NCBI RefSeq assembly: GCF_000224145.3
Contig: NW_004190371.2
Location: forward strand, 248,001-312,000
Reading direction: 5' to 3'
DNA: 64,000 nucleotides
From: Ciona intestinalis
Lineage: Eukaryota > Chordata > Ascidiacea > Phlebobranchia > Cionidae
Part shown: piece after piece, positions 1 through 10,419 of the stretch
Layout of the letters: every line of letters begins with the position of its first letter
Position numbering within the stretch: the first letter of the stretch is position 1
Position numbers and translations under genes: made by a program
The notes under the pieces: generated by a model
Told to the model about the DNA's origin: nothing
The model's database searches: none
Seen by the model: the letters and a program-made list of their open reading frames with translations, nothing else

Positions 1-552
1 TTACTTCCCTTATTTTTTTATGTTTTTTTTATTTTGTAAGTTGGTTGTAACTTGTAAATGCAACATGGGCTGCCTATATGATAAAAGCTGATTTGACATA
101 CTAAAACCAATCCGGGTAATATGGAACCAACTACAAAACATAATGTAACCAAGGCCTTTTCTATTTTATAAGAGCGGGCTGAGGATCTACAGCGTGACAC
201 ATCATAGGATCTGAGATTTAGGCCAGAGTTGACCATTACCTTGACATTCAGTGTGTTATAACCAAATAGTGACCACTGGGATTAGACAGAATGTCTTGCC
301 CAAGGACACCTATCGGTATCTGTATCTAGCATTGAATTTGCCTAACAATTAAGCCAATGGTCTATGGGCATCGTGAGGATACAGTTTTATCATTCTTTAA
401 ATGTTTTTTCCCTAGTTGCGTACTACCAAATGGGACAAGAAAATAGAATGAAAAGATGTCCCATCTTACCCCACTCTACTATATAATATGAACAATTACA
501 AATAGTCTTGTCAATGTCAAACTACAATCAGCATCACTTAAATAAAACCCAC
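1..552. other. TUFM intron sequence with repeat fragments
   Basis: No coding exon of TUFM recognised here. Positions 283-320 carry, in minus orientation, the core TGTCCTTGGGCAAGACA also seen near 60250 and 60760. Positions 368-487 are the right half of a TIR-MITE family found throughout the window. Confidence 0.5.
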
Positions 553-2406
553 TTCTAATGAACACAAAGCAGATCCTGCAATGATAGTCGTATTCTCTCC
601 ATCAAATCCATAACTTGTTAAAGTTTCTCGGATTTCCATCTCAACCTGTTTAATTAAAATTAAATCAATCAATGAATAAGCTGGATTATTTTAGTTTGAG
701 TTTATGCTATACTAAACATTTGGAGGTGATAAAGATTATAAACAATTAAACTAAGTTAGTTTTTTTTCAATAATGAAATTGTAACTATGAAAGAAACAAT
801 GAAGTGTGCTAAATACTAAATAGTTTATTTTATATTAGTAAGGTGACAACAAATTCCTTTTGAATAAGGGACTGACTAAGCCAGTGGTTCCCAAACTTTT
901 TTTTCACCCGGCGCCACTTGAGCTATTCAAAATGTTTGCGGCGCACTTAGCCAAAGGTCTTAGAAATAAAAACGCATTTTTACAGTTTTATCGTGTATTT
1001 TAAGATTAGGCTCGTTTAAGCATATGAAACTTAAGCATATGAAAAGTGTTGTACCACAGTCTGGACATGATTATTGCAAACCGAAAGAAATAATTGGCAT
1101 TGTTACGTAATATACAAATCTACTGTACAGATAGAAATGCGAAAACAAACTTTTTAAATTTTATTATTAAACAAACACGTTGGATTTTTATATAAAACAA
1201 CAATTTATATTGCAATAAAATATTAATACAAAACAATTATCTCGACCATGCTAAATTGGAAATGTTTCTGCAAATTTTCACGGCGCACTTGACGAGTTGC
1301 GTCGGCGCACTAGTGCGCCGCGGCGCCCACTTTGGGAACCGCGGGACTAAGCCATTTAGGCTTAACAAATCCCTTGTATTATAAAATTTGTTAGACTTTA
1401 TTTTTGTCTGTTACGAATTTTGTAGCACCAAATCCTGAACATAGCATCAGTATTACTTTATTTTTAGACAAAAAAAAGGGAAAAAAGCACAAACCAGTTC
1501 AATCATTTCTTCATCAGCGGCATCAACTTTATTCATATAAACAACAAGGTTTTCAACTCCGATCTGTTTGGCCAGTAGGAGGTGCTCACGAGTCTGTGGC
1601 ATCGTCCCGTCAGTTGCCGCAACAACCAATATTGCCGCATCCATGGATGAGGTGCCAGTGATCATGTTCTGTTAATGTTGGGTTCAATTGTTGGGTGAAA
1701 TATAATATGTATATACATATATAATTTTAAGCACTTTTTCTCGAATACGGTAGAAAAGATGAACTTCATTAAAATAATGAAAGAGGGAATTAATAACAAA
1801 ACGACATTCCTCTAAAAAACCCTGCACACATGACAGTGCTAAAGTGCAATTACCTTTCTCATAACATTAGGAACCTCTTTTACTAATGTGGTGAATGCAA
1901 CTTCCTTTTAAAAGCTGGGTGACATGACTTATTTTAAAAGCTTGGGTGACATGTTGATGTCACCCTAGGCACCCCTAATGTTACACTTATGTATTTCACC
2001 AACCTTGATGTAATCTGCATGACCTGGACAATCAACATGGCCAAAATGTCGATGTTCGGTTTCATATCCAACATGAGAGGCGTTGATTGTTATCCCTCTT
2101 GCTTGTTCCTCTGGTGCGTTGTCGATCTTTTCATACGAATAAAACTTAGCGCCTCCTTTTTCAGATAAATCTATGAAAGTGTGAAAAAGTTATGTAAGTC
2201 ATTCATTTCCGGAAGCAGATCATAACAACAACAAACAATTTACATTTGGTAATCGCTGCTGTGAGAGTTGTTTTCCCATGATCCACATGACCGATAGTGC
2301 CGATATTCACGTGAATCTTTTCACGGTTGTGAGCAGTTTTAGCAGCGTAAAATCTCCCAATTTGAACTTGGAAACTTGAACTCTTGCCGTGCTTTAAAAA
2401 CGCATG
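553..2406 (-). CDS. TUFM: Mitochondrial elongation factor Tu (5' part; continues beyond the left edge)
   Basis: Organellar EF-Tu, the GTPase that brings aminoacyl-tRNA to the mitochondrial ribosome. Exons seen (high to low): 2244-2406, 2004-2170, 1495-1668, 553-645, with GT-AG borders and consistent phases. The translation has G1 GHVDHGKT, the switch I segment ARGITIN, G3 DCPGHAD, G4 NKVD and the GSALC-type G5, in the order and spacing of human TUFM. Domains II and III must lie left of position 1. The residues before the G1 exon ([16 protein letters not shown]) fit a mitochondrial precursor, but the first coding exon with the ATG and targeting peptide was not resolved; an ATG at 2745 opens a short Arg-rich frame whose phase does not fit. 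The start at 2406 is an exon border, not an initiation codon. Family assignment is very secure; the outer borders are not. Confidence 0.93.
882..1344. mobile_element. hAT-like non-autonomous DNA transposon (463 bp) with 8-bp TSD
   Basis: Starts CAGTGGTTCCCAAA and ends with the imperfect complement TTTGGGAACCGCGG. It is flanked by the perfect direct repeat GACTAAGC at 874-881 and 1345-1352. An 8-bp target duplication and CAGTGGTTCCC ends are typical of the hAT superfamily. The subterminal regions are rich in GGCGCAC/GTGCGCC repeats; the interior is AT-rich with no transposase frame. It sits in a TUFM intron. Confidence 0.85.
1905..1985. repeat. Short repeat with GTGACAT/ATGTCAC arms, copy 1
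   Basis: Contains a tandem pair 'aaaagct(t)gggtgacatg' followed by 'atgtcaccctaggcacccctaatgtta'. Similar arms and the trailing 'aatgttac' recur at 17236-17310, 18858-18925 and 52868-52937. Lies in a TUFM intron. Family unknown. Confidence 0.5.
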
Positions 2407-2499
2407 CTTATGACACAGTTAAAACAATAAAATAGAAGAAAGTTAGTTTTTCGCCTTTCCCCAAAAAGCATATTCAATCAGAGCATGAAATTTATCAAC

Positions 2500-3771
2500 C
2501 AGGATTGTAAAAATACCCCCTTTTCAGTGATAATGTCACCGTCCGGATCGTCGAAAAACGTCCGGATTTTTTTAGTAGAATAAATCCTATTTATATTAAA
2601 ATCAACTTTCTTACGTTCGGCCGACAATATACTCTTTGGTTTCTTGGTTCCGTAATTATTGACAACATAAACGTGCGCTCTATTTTAACCGCATCGGTTA
2701 CATTGCGAGAACACGGCGAATAGCTAAAATGACGAAACGGTTCATGCAAACATTAAAAAAATGCATTTTCCTAACACCTACTATACTAATTTTGTCACAA
2801 ATCATGTCACATGGAACCTTTATGTGGTGAATTTAAAATGATATTACATTTATTAAAACGACGTATCTAAATCGGTAGAAACAAATGAAAAGTTTTACGC
2901 ACGTTCATCGTGGATTAAAAATGTAACGATGATTACGTCATAATACCTTTGATAAACTATTAAAATTTTAGATAACAATTGTGGTTTATGTGCTTCTATA
3001 TTTCGTATAATTGTTTTAATCNNNNNNNNNNNNNNNNNNNNNNNNNNNNNNNNNNNNNNNNNNNNNNNNNNGAAAAAAATTGAGAAGTGTACTACCCACG
3101 TGACAAACACGTCACAAAATTGTTGAAGCGTGGCCGCTCTCATTCAGAAAAGCGAGAGGCAGTGTTTTCAGCGAAAAACGAGAGAACAAAAAAAACGCAA
3201 AAAAGCACAAAAAAACGCAGGTTTCGCTTTTACCAATGAATCAGTCACGTGACTAGTACGTTCCTACGTCACAATCACGGAGCTCGTAGTAAAAAAAAGA
3301 TAGCGCTAGAGATCACTGTTTGAGGACGAATATCTCCGCCTATACTGGACCCATTTTAATAAGCAAAGTATTTTTGGAATCAATAAAACGGTCGCTTTAT
3401 GAATTTACAATAAAAAATAAAAGTGATGTGGGGTGTGTTTAGGCCCTTTAATAGTTATGTTGCAATAAGACATGTGACGTAACAATTAAGCGCAAAATGT
3501 CAAATTGCAGCACGGCAATGATTGTTCCTCGAGCGACTTCGTTAGCTAATTATTACGAACACGCGACGAACAAACATTAGATCGCAGCTTTAACAACGGT
3601 TTCTATCGCACAGGCGCCCGCACTAGACTGTGGTGTCGTGGTGATAGTCAGTAATACGCTTTATAACAAGATTTGGTAGCTTGGGTGACCGACGCACGTA
3701 AAACATATTACGTCCGGATTTTCAATAAAATTAAACGATCACCGTCCGGATTTACAACTTTTACAATCCTG
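2500..3771. mobile_element. hAT-like DNA transposon remnant (about 1.27 kb) with 8-bp TSD
   Basis: Terminal inverted repeat CAGGATTGTAAAA at 2500 and TTTTACAATCCTG ending at 3771. Perfect 8-bp direct repeat TTATCAAC flanks it at 2492-2499 and 3772-3779. Each end has two copies of the subterminal motif CGTCCGGAT or its complement within about 80 bp. It contains the 50-bp assembly gap, so its true length is uncertain. No transposase frame is visible. It lies immediately 5' of the resolved TUFM exons. Confidence 0.8.
3022..3071. other. Assembly gap (50 N)
   Basis: Run of N inside the 2500-3771 element; the true gap size is unknown. Confidence 1.
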
Positions 3772-4133
3772 TTATCAACTAGTGAATATTTTATATGATG
3801 TAATTAATATTGTCAAAATATAATAAACATAGCTGTTAAATAATGTGTAGCAGTACCAAATAACATAAAACTACAAAAACCTTCGGTTTAAGTAAAAAAT
3901 CCACCTACTACGTAATATGTTATCAGTAAAAACCACTGGTATATTAAATTTTCGCTACAACGTCACTAACAGTTTTTTAATTAACAGTTATTCAGTTAAT
4001 ACCTTGGCATATTTTCCAATATGGTAGATCGGTTTCAAGTTGTTTCTTCCTGGGAGTAATTAATGTAAGTTGTGTAAATATGTTACTTGCGAGCTAAAGC
4101 ACATCCTACTAATTTTTATAGTAAATGTAATAG

Positions 4134-4197
4134 CAGAGATACATAAACAAGAGATTGGCAATGACGTCATTGCCAATCTCTTGTTTATGTATCTCTG
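4134..4197. repeat. Perfect 64-bp palindrome with flanking 7-bp direct repeats
   Basis: Two 32-base arms are exact reverse complements with no spacer; the arm begins CAGAGATACATAAACAAGAG and the centre is GACGTC. GTAATAG lies directly on both sides (4127-4133 and 4198-4204), as expected of a target-site duplication around a foldback element or the fused ends of a transposon. Confidence 0.9.
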
Positions 4198-4626
4198 GTA
4201 ATAGTAATGAGTCTAATGTTATTGAATAATTTGAAATAAAGAATCTTAAAATCTCAGATTATGCTTACCGGAGAGAAGAAACATTTGTTTTAATCCAATT
4301 GCCGCCATTTCCAAGCAGTAATGTCAGATATTTTATAATTTCAGAACCACAAGTATTTGGATTTTCGTGTATTGTTGAATTTGTCACAAAATGCTTATTC
4401 GGACCAAACTAACTAACTTGATCGGAAGCAATTTACAGTTCGATTTCACGCATGTCAAAACTGTGAAGTATGCTAAAACGGATTAGGGGTAGGTTATACA
4501 AAAAAAATAAATTCCGTTTTCCTTACTTTTAAAGAGTTTTAACTTATTTAGTATATTAATTAACACGGTTCAGGTCGTGCAGTACAAAATACTAGCGTGG
4601 AATCTGCTAAAAACGTACATTTTAAT

Positions 4627-4800
4627 CTTCTAACAAGAGAGCATAGCTTTAACAAATGAGCACGTATTACATTTGGAATTACTTTAATTAACCCTTTTAC
4701 TGCCACAGTCGACAAAGCTCGAAACAAACCTGAAGTAACCAACAAAGCTAGTTTCTGTCGCCATTTGTAACCTTGTAGCAGAAGATTTTGAGCATAACTA
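4627..4800 (+). repeat. Interspersed repeat R2, copy 1
   Basis: Begins 'aacaagagagcatagcttta' and runs through 'gcacgtatta' to 'ctgtcgccatttgtaacctt'. The same order is found inverted at 10150-10320; parts recur at 6940-7050 (inverted), 13618-13665 and 36472-36520. Class unknown. Confidence 0.55.
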
Positions 4801-5460
4801 TATTCATTCACAATACTGTGATAAACATGCAACAAACACAACAGCTCAATCGTTTAAATTCGGGAAATGGTCAAAAAGTAATTAACGCGGACATATTCTG
4901 TGAAACATCTATACAAATAAAACATGCTTCTCAAAGGATAATCATCTGCAGTGTACACCGTATTGAATGTCCAACCACAAGGAGTCGAAGCCAACAACAG
5001 CTCCGCATGTTCCAATCAAAGGCAAGTCGCAATGTTGGTGCCGCGATACTCTCGTCGTATCTTCACACAGTACAATAACGTCAATCGATTGTGACGTGGC
5101 CATCCTCCCAATAACGCTATCCGGTGTTTGTATAATTACTTTACTGGGGTGGGGAAGTTTATAATTTACATAATTAAATAAAACATTATAGACTTTAGTA
5201 ACGCGCATATTATACTGCGTGTAGATATTACTCGAGTATTTGTGTACCAACACAGTATTCTCACCAAGCGATTAGGACAATACAGAATTGCTGAAAGATT
5301 CGATCTTTGTAGAAGTAACACAAAATAGAGTGTACAACAACAAAATCTTATCCAGAAAAATGATCGCCATAGTTTCATTGCATATACTTTATGGACATGC
5401 AAAATGCACCATAGTGGTGGATGACTAAAAATAGCTGGCAACAGTAGGTCAGGTATAGAT
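4801..5460. repeat. Interspersed repeat R1, copy A
   Basis: Closely similar to 11470-12275 (copy B) over its whole length, for example 'gtcgaagccaacaacagctc' and 'tattactcgagtatttgtgt'. Copy A lacks about 185 bp that copy B has at about 11735-11920. Both end near 'gactaaaaatagctggcaac'. Open frames inside (such as 5166-5441, minus) have no start signal, domain or codon pattern I recognise. Confidence 0.7.
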
Positions 5461-6814
5461 AATAATAATTTTTTTATTTTTTTTTAATCTGTGCTTAAAA
5501 CACAGCCATCAACTGCTATAATCGCAAATAAACAACTGTTCGACGAAAAAAATAGAACACCAGTCCTTGGAAAAAAAACGATTTTAAAACATTAACAACA
5601 AGGTATACGTTAAACATTAACTATAGCCTACTTGTCTGTAACTTTAAATCTGTCACGATTAAGAATCTTGCAGAATGACAGATTCAGTGTCATAAAGAAA
5701 GTCAGGTTTTGCAAAGGTGGACAAAAGACGCGTGTCTGTTAAAACGGTTTGAATTAAATCACTTGGCTTATTTTTTTGCTAGAGGTAATGCACTAATATA
5801 TAGTACGGTGCGGAAAAATTGGTATACTCCAGCACATATAATGCAATATAACTAAAAATCGATGAGTTTGTTTTGGGTGCTACCACGAATTAGTACTTAT
5901 ATTATACGATAGTACACTAACAGTGTACTATGATTATACCTTTATTAATTGACAACAATTCACAGAAACAATATATTAAAACACACGTGTTATAAAGCGA
6001 TATTCAAAAACACACAGGGTAAGACGGAACAGTTTAAAATCCTTGTTAATTTTTTGATTAATAAATAATTTTATTATTAGGAATACACGTAAATACCGCG
6101 AAATTGAAAATCAAGTGTAAACATTCTTTCCTTGCCCTACTGCTATAGTTTTTAACATGTTACCTACACCAGAGTCGTAGAAACACTATGGCTCTAACGT
6201 CTAACCTACACTACAATATTGTATTGAAATTGGTAATGTTTGAACGACAATGCGTATTGTTCAAACATCAATTGATAAATGTTGTATCCCACGAGTGCAT
6301 ATGAATATATTTTATCCTACAAATGCATACATCTCTTCGTTCTATTGATTAACATGATCTTCGTTAAAAATATGTTATTATGATATAGGTAGGCTATGTT
6401 CCGACCCAAAACAAAGGAGGTTGTGGGCTCCGATCCGTAACCTCCTTGCAACACCGAACATGAAAACGTCCGCCCAATTACGATTTGGTTACAACGTGGC
6501 AGAGAAAGGGGAAATTGCTTTTTGCTTCGTTCCGTATAACGAACTTGAATGGCTTGGTCTATTCGCCCTGTATACCTGCCGTTATAGCCAACTTGGTACT
6601 TGGCGTTGGAACAACTAACGCAAAAGCAGACACGTGAATGAGTGAGTTAATGCTTTCATAAATAATATAGTTAAAGAACAATCGTAGTTTACCGTTTAAC
6701 TTATTGCTAGTACATACACCACAATAAGGATATATTATTTTTCAGCTAAATGGTATATTGGAAAACTTAGTGAGATAAGGAAAATAAGATAAGAACTATT
6801 ACCATTTAAGCAGG
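5461..6814. other. Intergenic, no gene recognised
   Basis: AT-rich sequence except for a GC-richer stretch at about 6390-6640. That stretch has an open frame at 6421-6618 starting with TTG, and a short stem 'ggaggttgtgggctccgatc ... gtaacctcc'. I do not recognise it as an exon or RNA. Confidence 0.5.
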
Positions 6815-7300
6815 GGCGCATTGTAAGCACTTTTCTTTATTATCAGCAATCGTAATTGAACATTATTTTTGGTTAAACTTCATATGATTAATATTAGCTT
6901 CTGTTATTAAGTAATTACCCCGTTATTAAAAAATGCATTTTACCTACTGCTACTACAAGGTCACAAATGGCGTCCGAAACTCGTTTTATTGGTTATTTCT
7001 AATTTGTTTTTGATCGAGCTTAGTCGACCGGGGTAGTAAACGGGTTAATTGACAATTAAGTGGGGACGCATTAAAAGCCTATACCTTATTATCATTTATC
7101 GCAGTTGAAACATTATTTTTAGTTAAACATTATATGATTAATAATAACTTATAACATTACTTAATTACTGCGTGATTAAAAGTTGTCCAAACTTCCTAAA
7201 ACAAATCTTATCAATTTGCAAAACGTATTATTCCGTATCCTTTAAAAGAAATAAGTGCGATTTACGAGTTAAATAACCTATATATTTTGTTTCGCTGCTT
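6815..7300. repeat. Two diverged tandem-like units of a repeat related to 9850-10270
   Basis: 'agtggggacgcattaaaagc' and 'caggggcgcattgtaagcac' each start a unit that continues 'ttattatcatttatcgcagttgaaacattatttttagtt' or close variants. A related unit starts near 9853. The segment 6940-7050 includes the R2 core in inverted orientation. Confidence 0.5.
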
Positions 7301-7412
7301 TTATTGTTGCAGTAGGTAAAATGGTTCTTAATTTTGGCCTCAGAAAATGTGATTAAGTCAGTCAGTTTTTAAACAAAGGTAGCCAATATAAAATATAGTA
7401 CTGTGAATATCT

Positions 7413-7618
7413 CTAGTAGGCTGTGCTGGGGTAACATGAATATCGTATCATGTTTGAAAAATTAACAACGCTCTTTTAGAGTCGTGGTGCTGCGGTTATA
7501 TAATTCTCTAAATATTCCTTATTTACTATCAAATGGAAGAAGAAAAGAGACTAAAACATATTTCACCTTACCCACCTTATTATAATGTGATGTCCCATCT
7601 TCCCCCACCCTACTATAT
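7413..7618. mobile_element. TIR-MITE (TAGTAGGGTGGGG family)
   Basis: Starts near 'tagtaggctgtgctggggta' and ends 'cttcccccaccctactatata'. Interior has the family core 'attaacaacgctcttttaga' and 'ttactatcaaatgg'. The right end seems partly doubled: a second 'caccttacccacctta' lies just inside. About 200 bp, no coding capacity. Confidence 0.65.
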
Positions 7619-7887
7619 ATATATCTTTCGTATTATTGTTTATTCGCGTATTTACGTGTTTATTTAAGGATGTTATTCCCTTTCTTTTAGTTACCGCAAT
7701 CAACAATCGTAAATACAATTTAAAAGCATTGCCCGTTTGACTGAATTGGCTAAAACACTAACAAAGGGAAAAAATTAAAGGAGACAGAGTCCAGAAGAAT
7801 ACTCTGCCCACAACATATTCTGAAGCTGAATCCACTGTGTCAAAAGACTGTTCTATTTGGAAGAGTAGATAACCTAGAGTCTAAAAG

Positions 7888-9060
7888 ATGAGTCAAAGAG
7901 TTCAAACTGAGGATATGGGTTCTCCTGTTAGATCAAAGTTTACAGCGTCTTTACGTGCAGTTAATATTCAGGATGATGCAGAAAAACGGTTAATTCAACA
8001 GAGTTATTATATACCAAATAAAGGAGAGGAAGACACTTTTTTCGAATATTCGGACTCTGATGGTGATCATTTTCTTGAGCATCATATCAGCCGATCTACT
8101 TCCACATCATCCAACATTACTGAACCGTCATTGAGTGATGCAGCTTCTGCAGATACCACTAAAATGTATTTGTGTTGGAAATCCTTTAGTGGAAGTGACA
8201 TTGATGAACTCATCGGACATCTGAGTCTTAATGAAACATTAGAAACATCAAAACCCTCAGAAATTCAAAAAATGACAGATGCAGAATTGCGTTTGGAACT
8301 AATTTCTTATGGCATTAAAGTTGGTCCGATTGCGCCTGTAAGAAAGCAGTATGAAAAAAAACTTGTTTTGTGCAGGAAGGAAAGGATGGGTAATCATTGT
8401 TCGAATGTTAAATGCATCATGCCATATTCACCAGAATTATGCAGCTTGTTTATTTCCACACAATTGCCAAGTAATGATAATGAAGATGACAATACTTTGA
8501 GATGTGAATTTGACAATCCTAAAGTAGAACAACGGGATGGTAACTCTAAAGATTGTTTTACTTACTTCCTCTTGGATCCAAGGATTACTAAAGATTTGCC
8601 TTTGCAAATAAACCAACGAAATGAGAAAGAATGCTTAAAGATTTTCTCAGGTGCAATATTTTATGTCGGTAAAGGAAAAGGCTTAAGACCATTTGATCAT
8701 TTCAAAGCCGCTATTCGTTCAAGGACACAAGATCAACGCAGTGATAAGCTGGAGCACATTCTAGATATATGGGAAAATGACTATGGTGTTGTATTACATT
8801 ATGTTTTCCAAAACGTTGTTTCAGAGGAAGCATATACAAGAGAAGCAGCAATGATAGCTGCTTTAAGTGTTCCTCATTTGACTAACTGTCAACATGGACC
8901 ACGCTATGGTCCGGCAAGCAAGTGGTCACCATCACGCTTACAAGATTATGGTGCATTTCTTATTGTATCCGCTATGCGTACTTTTATGGGTGAGGTTGAA
9001 CGACAAATTAGATCGAGACAAATTCCAATTCCAAAACAACGAAACAGAAAAACAATTTAA
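7888..9060 (+). CDS. LEM-domain GIY-YIG endonuclease, ANKLE1-like (390 aa, intronless)
   Basis: One uninterrupted frame of 390 codons. Residues 128-166 form a LEM fold (MTDAELRLELISYGIKVGPI...), a domain that in relatives binds BAF/chromatin. Residues 223-340 are a divergent GIY-YIG nuclease of the ANKLE1/LEM-3 type: FTYFLLD, then IFYVGKGKGLRPFDH, TREAAMI with the acidic residue, and LTN near the end. ANKLE1/LEM-3 cut branched DNA and chromatin bridges at late mitosis, so a role in DNA processing is inferred. No ankyrin repeats, which animal ANKLE1 has at the N-terminus, are encoded here. An in-frame TAA lies six bases before the ATG, so either this is the true start or the ATG is just inside a spliced exon. 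The N-terminal 120 residues are Ser/Asp-rich and look disordered. Flanked by repeats on both sides. Confidence 0.88.
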   Translation: MSQRVQTEDMGSPVRSKFTASLRAVNIQDDAEKRLIQQSYYIPNKGEEDTFFEYSDSDGDHFLEHHISRSTSTSSNITEPSLSDAASADTTKMYLCWKSFSGSDIDELIGHLSLNETLETSKPSEIQKMTDAELRLELISYGIKVGPIAPVRKQYEKKLVLCRKERMGNHCSNVKCIMPYSPELCSLFISTQLPSNDNEDDNTLRCEFDNPKVEQRDGNSKDCFTYFLLDPRITKDLPLQINQRNEKECLKIFSGAIFYVGKGKGLRPFDHFKAAIRSRTQDQRSDKLEHILDIWENDYGVVLHYVFQNVVSEEAYTREAAMIAALSVPHLTNCQHGPRYGPASKWSPSRLQDYGAFLIVSAMRTFMGEVERQIRSRQIPIPKQRNRKTI

Positions 9061-9640
9061 TCATGAATTAGTTGTGCCTGGTCATTATAAATACAGTATG
9101 TATATATAGTATAAATATAATCCTTGTTATGATAGATATAAGTTGTTGTAAACCTTTTGTTATTAACAGTTGGTGTTCAAATTTTGGATAATATGATTTG
9201 TTATGGCACAGATTTAAAAGTGTGTCCTGTAGTTTTTGGTTTTTCCCATAAATCTTCAATAACTTGAAACAAAATTTAATGATTTCACTCTATAAAATAT
9301 TTACCATACTGCATACGATTGCGTAATTAGTGAGTAATTAACGATTACTTTTCTTTTTGTTTAAAAGCGTTAATTCTAGAATGTACCTTTAACATTAATT
9401 AATCGATTGTATTTGATAGATTATTTCTTAGCTTATAGTCTTATAAACCATAGTGTATAAAATCGTTTAATTAATGAGTAATTAATAATTAGAACGCTTG
9501 CGAGTCAAGTAAACTGCCATACATCGGTAACCGTTATTAACACATGCAGTAATCGATAACTTTTAGCTTTGTTTACGTTGCTGCAGTACAATTATAAATA
9601 AAACGTGTATATAGTAATTGTCTCACATATGCCTTATTAG
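9061..9640. other. Intergenic; cluster of TAATTA motifs
   Basis: 3' flank of the LEM/GIY-YIG gene. 9322-9350 and 9466-9500 hold two related stretches ('gtaattagtgagtaattaac' and 'tttaattaatgagtaattaa') dense in TAAT/ATTA homeodomain-type cores. No gene seen. Confidence 0.4.
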
Positions 9641-9660
9641 AAGTAAATAAATCCAAAATA

Positions 9661-9740
9661 ATTGTTACGCCGGGCAAGGATCGTACTCGGGACATTAGGC
9701 TATAATCTGTTCCCAGCACGCGCAGGCCACGGTTTCCAGT
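9661..9740 (-). repeat. tRNA-SINE-like fragment
   Basis: On the minus strand a G-rich stretch with a TGGCCTGCGCG box A-like segment is followed by GAGTACGATCC, similar to a tRNA B box. It has no foldable tRNA body, so it is more likely a SINE head or chance. Confidence 0.3.
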
Positions 9741-9849
9741 TAAACGATATGTCGAAACAGCGATTATACTCTCTGGGGATTTGGGAGGATGCGTGTTAGT
9801 GAGATAAGGAATCCACACAACGACTGACGCTTGTATCAAACTATTACAA

Positions 9850-10320
9850 TTTAAGTGGTGATGCATTGAAAGCACTACTCTTATACATAATTATCATCAT
9901 TCGCGTAATTGAAACATTATTTTTAGTACAACTTCTAACATAACTTAATTACTACGTGATTAAAGTTATCCAAGTTCACGAACACAAACGTTTTTAAGCC
10001 ACGACAAGGTTAACTGGTGTAAGTTTACAAATCAACACATGCAGCAGTTGTACAAAGCGTATTTACACATATTATTTACCAATCACTCAATCCTCATACA
10101 CCATAAGTCTTTACGAGTTAAATTAAAACTTCATAAGTTAAAATGTATCAATGCATTCTAGCAACTGCTCCACAGCCAACAATGGGGATTGAAAACCGCT
10201 TTGTTGGTTACTTCTTGTTTGTTTGATCGGGCTTAGTCGACCGTTGTAGTAAAAAGGTTAATTAATATTATACCAATTAGCTTAATACGTGCTCACTCAT
10301 TAGAGCTTTGCTCTTTTGTT
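9850..10320 (-). repeat. Interspersed repeat R2 with its companion unit
   Basis: Shares 'aattgaaacattatttttag' with the 6815-7300 units; 10150-10320 is the inverted counterpart of 4627-4800, including 'gatcgggcttagtcgaccg' and 'taatacgtgctcactcatta'. Confidence 0.55.
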
Positions 10321-10419
10321 TTTTATTGATTTTTTCCCCATGTTCCAATTGCTGATTCTTGCATTTATCCTTTAGTCTCTTGATTGAAATCAAATCCCAA
10401 TATATTAAACTTATTAAGT

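Noticed and set aside
1404-1661. Plus-strand open frame near the left end
   Set aside because: Antisense to the TUFM exon 1495-1668, which has the NKVD motif and proper splice sites.
4942-5441. Open frames in repeat R1 copy A with similar frames in copy B (12013-12222)
   Set aside because: The likeness follows from DNA similarity of the repeat in all frames; no start, domain or splice signals support coding.
6421-6618. 65-codon open frame in a GC-richer stretch
   Set aside because: Starts at TTG, no domain, no splice sites that fit; could be a repeat or an isolated exon, not enough to call.
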